Shown: in pieces, positions 63,838-64,000 of the stretch
How positions within the stretch are numbered: position 1 is the stretch's first letter
How the letters are laid out: each line of letters begins with the position of its first letter
Assembly: GCA_938084835.1 (NCBI GenBank)
Contig: CALKER010000004.1
Location: 231,621-295,620 of the forward strand
Length of the DNA: 64,000 nucleotides
Direction of reading: 5' to 3'
Source of the DNA: an uncultured Thermoguttaceae bacterium
GTDB taxonomy: Bacteria > Planctomycetota > Planctomycetia > Pirellulales > Thermoguttaceae
Notes under the pieces: model-generated
The model's input: the letters and a program-made list of their open reading frames with translations, nothing else
What the model was told of the DNA's origin: nothing
Databases searched by the model: none
Position numbers and translations under genes: made by a program

Positions 63838-63866
63838 CTTATAACTCAGATATCAAGGTATGTCAA
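63838..63866 (-). promoter_or_regulatory. Sigma-70 promoter for DUF1559 gene 2
   Basis: On the minus strand, TTGACA (63866-63861), a 17-base spacer and TATAAG (63843-63838) form a near-consensus promoter. The upstream TCAAAACGA matches an element before the other DUF1559 gene. Transcription would begin near 63831. Confidence 0.7.
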
Positions 63867-64000
63867 TCGTTTTGAAAGAATTTTTCCAGTATCGGTATTA
63901 CGTCTCAAACCGTGCAAAAGGCTAAGCCAAGAGCGAAAGGCAAAGTTCCAGGAATTCTCCCTCAGTAAGCTAGTCAGTCATTGTGGCCAACTGTTGCTTC

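Larger units (their letters stand above)
63572..64000 (-). promoter_or_regulatory. Leader region of DUF1559 gene 2
   Basis: No gene is supported to the right edge. On the minus strand the region holds a good sigma-70 promoter at 63838-63866 and an intrinsic-terminator-like hairpin at 63695-63721, so the leader is about 260 bases long and may be attenuated or yield a short RNA. Confidence 0.55.

Noticed and set aside
1..64000. Search for tRNA genes, CRISPR arrays and transposases
   Set aside because: I found no cloverleaf with a T-loop GTTCRA-type motif, no regularly spaced repeats and no transposase or integrase frame. Reading by eye can miss degenerate cases.

Overview
This 64 kb window looks like chromosomal DNA of a planctomycete. 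The strongest clues are two DUF1559-type proteins (a pilin-like N-terminal methylation signal plus a C-terminal H-x9-DG motif), each followed by a small carboxypeptidase-regulatory-like lipoprotein. Other clues are a GyrA of the planctomycete type, frequent GTG and TTG starts, long spacers even inside operons, and EF-hand and DtxR-domain fusions. The exact genus is not determinable here; assignment to Pirellulales-like planctomycetes is inference. I found no tRNA, rRNA, CRISPR array, complete insertion sequence or prophage.

Layout. (1) 281-14804 (+): respiratory complex I genes nuoE-F-G-H-I-J-K-L-M-N, closed by an intrinsic terminator. nuoABCD are not in the window. (2) 15155-19006 (+): a PAS/AAA+/Fis-type regulator that has lost the sigma-54 contact and ATPase signatures, a receiver-like orphan, and an Mrp/ApbC Fe-S carrier ATPase. 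(3) 19376-21629 (+): HflK and HflC, the membrane SPFH pair. (4) 21895-25796 (+): a secreted lectin/lyase-fold protein followed by a large GH38-like protein. (5) 26632-32331 (+): a MacAB-type efflux set (adaptor with two C-terminal EF-hands, ATPase, permease), then two tiny BON-domain proteins. (6) 32559-42099 (-): RraA-like protein, transketolase, UDP-glucose dehydrogenase, a sugar epimerase/reductase and gyrA. (7) 43018-43893 (+): LOG-family phosphoribohydrolase. (8) 44287-51606 (-): xylose isomerase, a very large flagellin, an RNase Z-like metal hydrolase and ScpA. (9) 52849-54964 (+): exported SMP-30/gluconolactonase-like protein and a polyprenol-phosphate hexose synthase-like glycosyltransferase. 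(10) 55238-58509 (+): a Mn/Zn/Fe-type ABC importer whose permease carries a complete DtxR-like domain. (11) 58939-63571 (-): a tandemly duplicated DUF1559 plus lipoprotein module.

How the genes work together. Complex I dominates the left part and implies a quinone-based respiratory chain; Mrp may serve its Fe-S clusters and HflKC may serve membrane-protein quality control. The central part contains sugar and envelope functions (transketolase, xylose isomerase, UDP-glucose dehydrogenase, epimerase, GH38-like enzyme, SMP-30, DPM1-like transferase), consistent with a carbohydrate-using heterotroph. The most unusual items are the metal permease-DtxR fusion with a perfect inverted repeat upstream of its operon, the EF-hand efflux adaptor, the degenerate enhancer-binding-protein-like regulator, the internally duplicated flagellin, and the DUF1559 pair. 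In that pair one gene has an in-frame stop between its good start site and its prepilin signal, and the other has a terminator in its leader.
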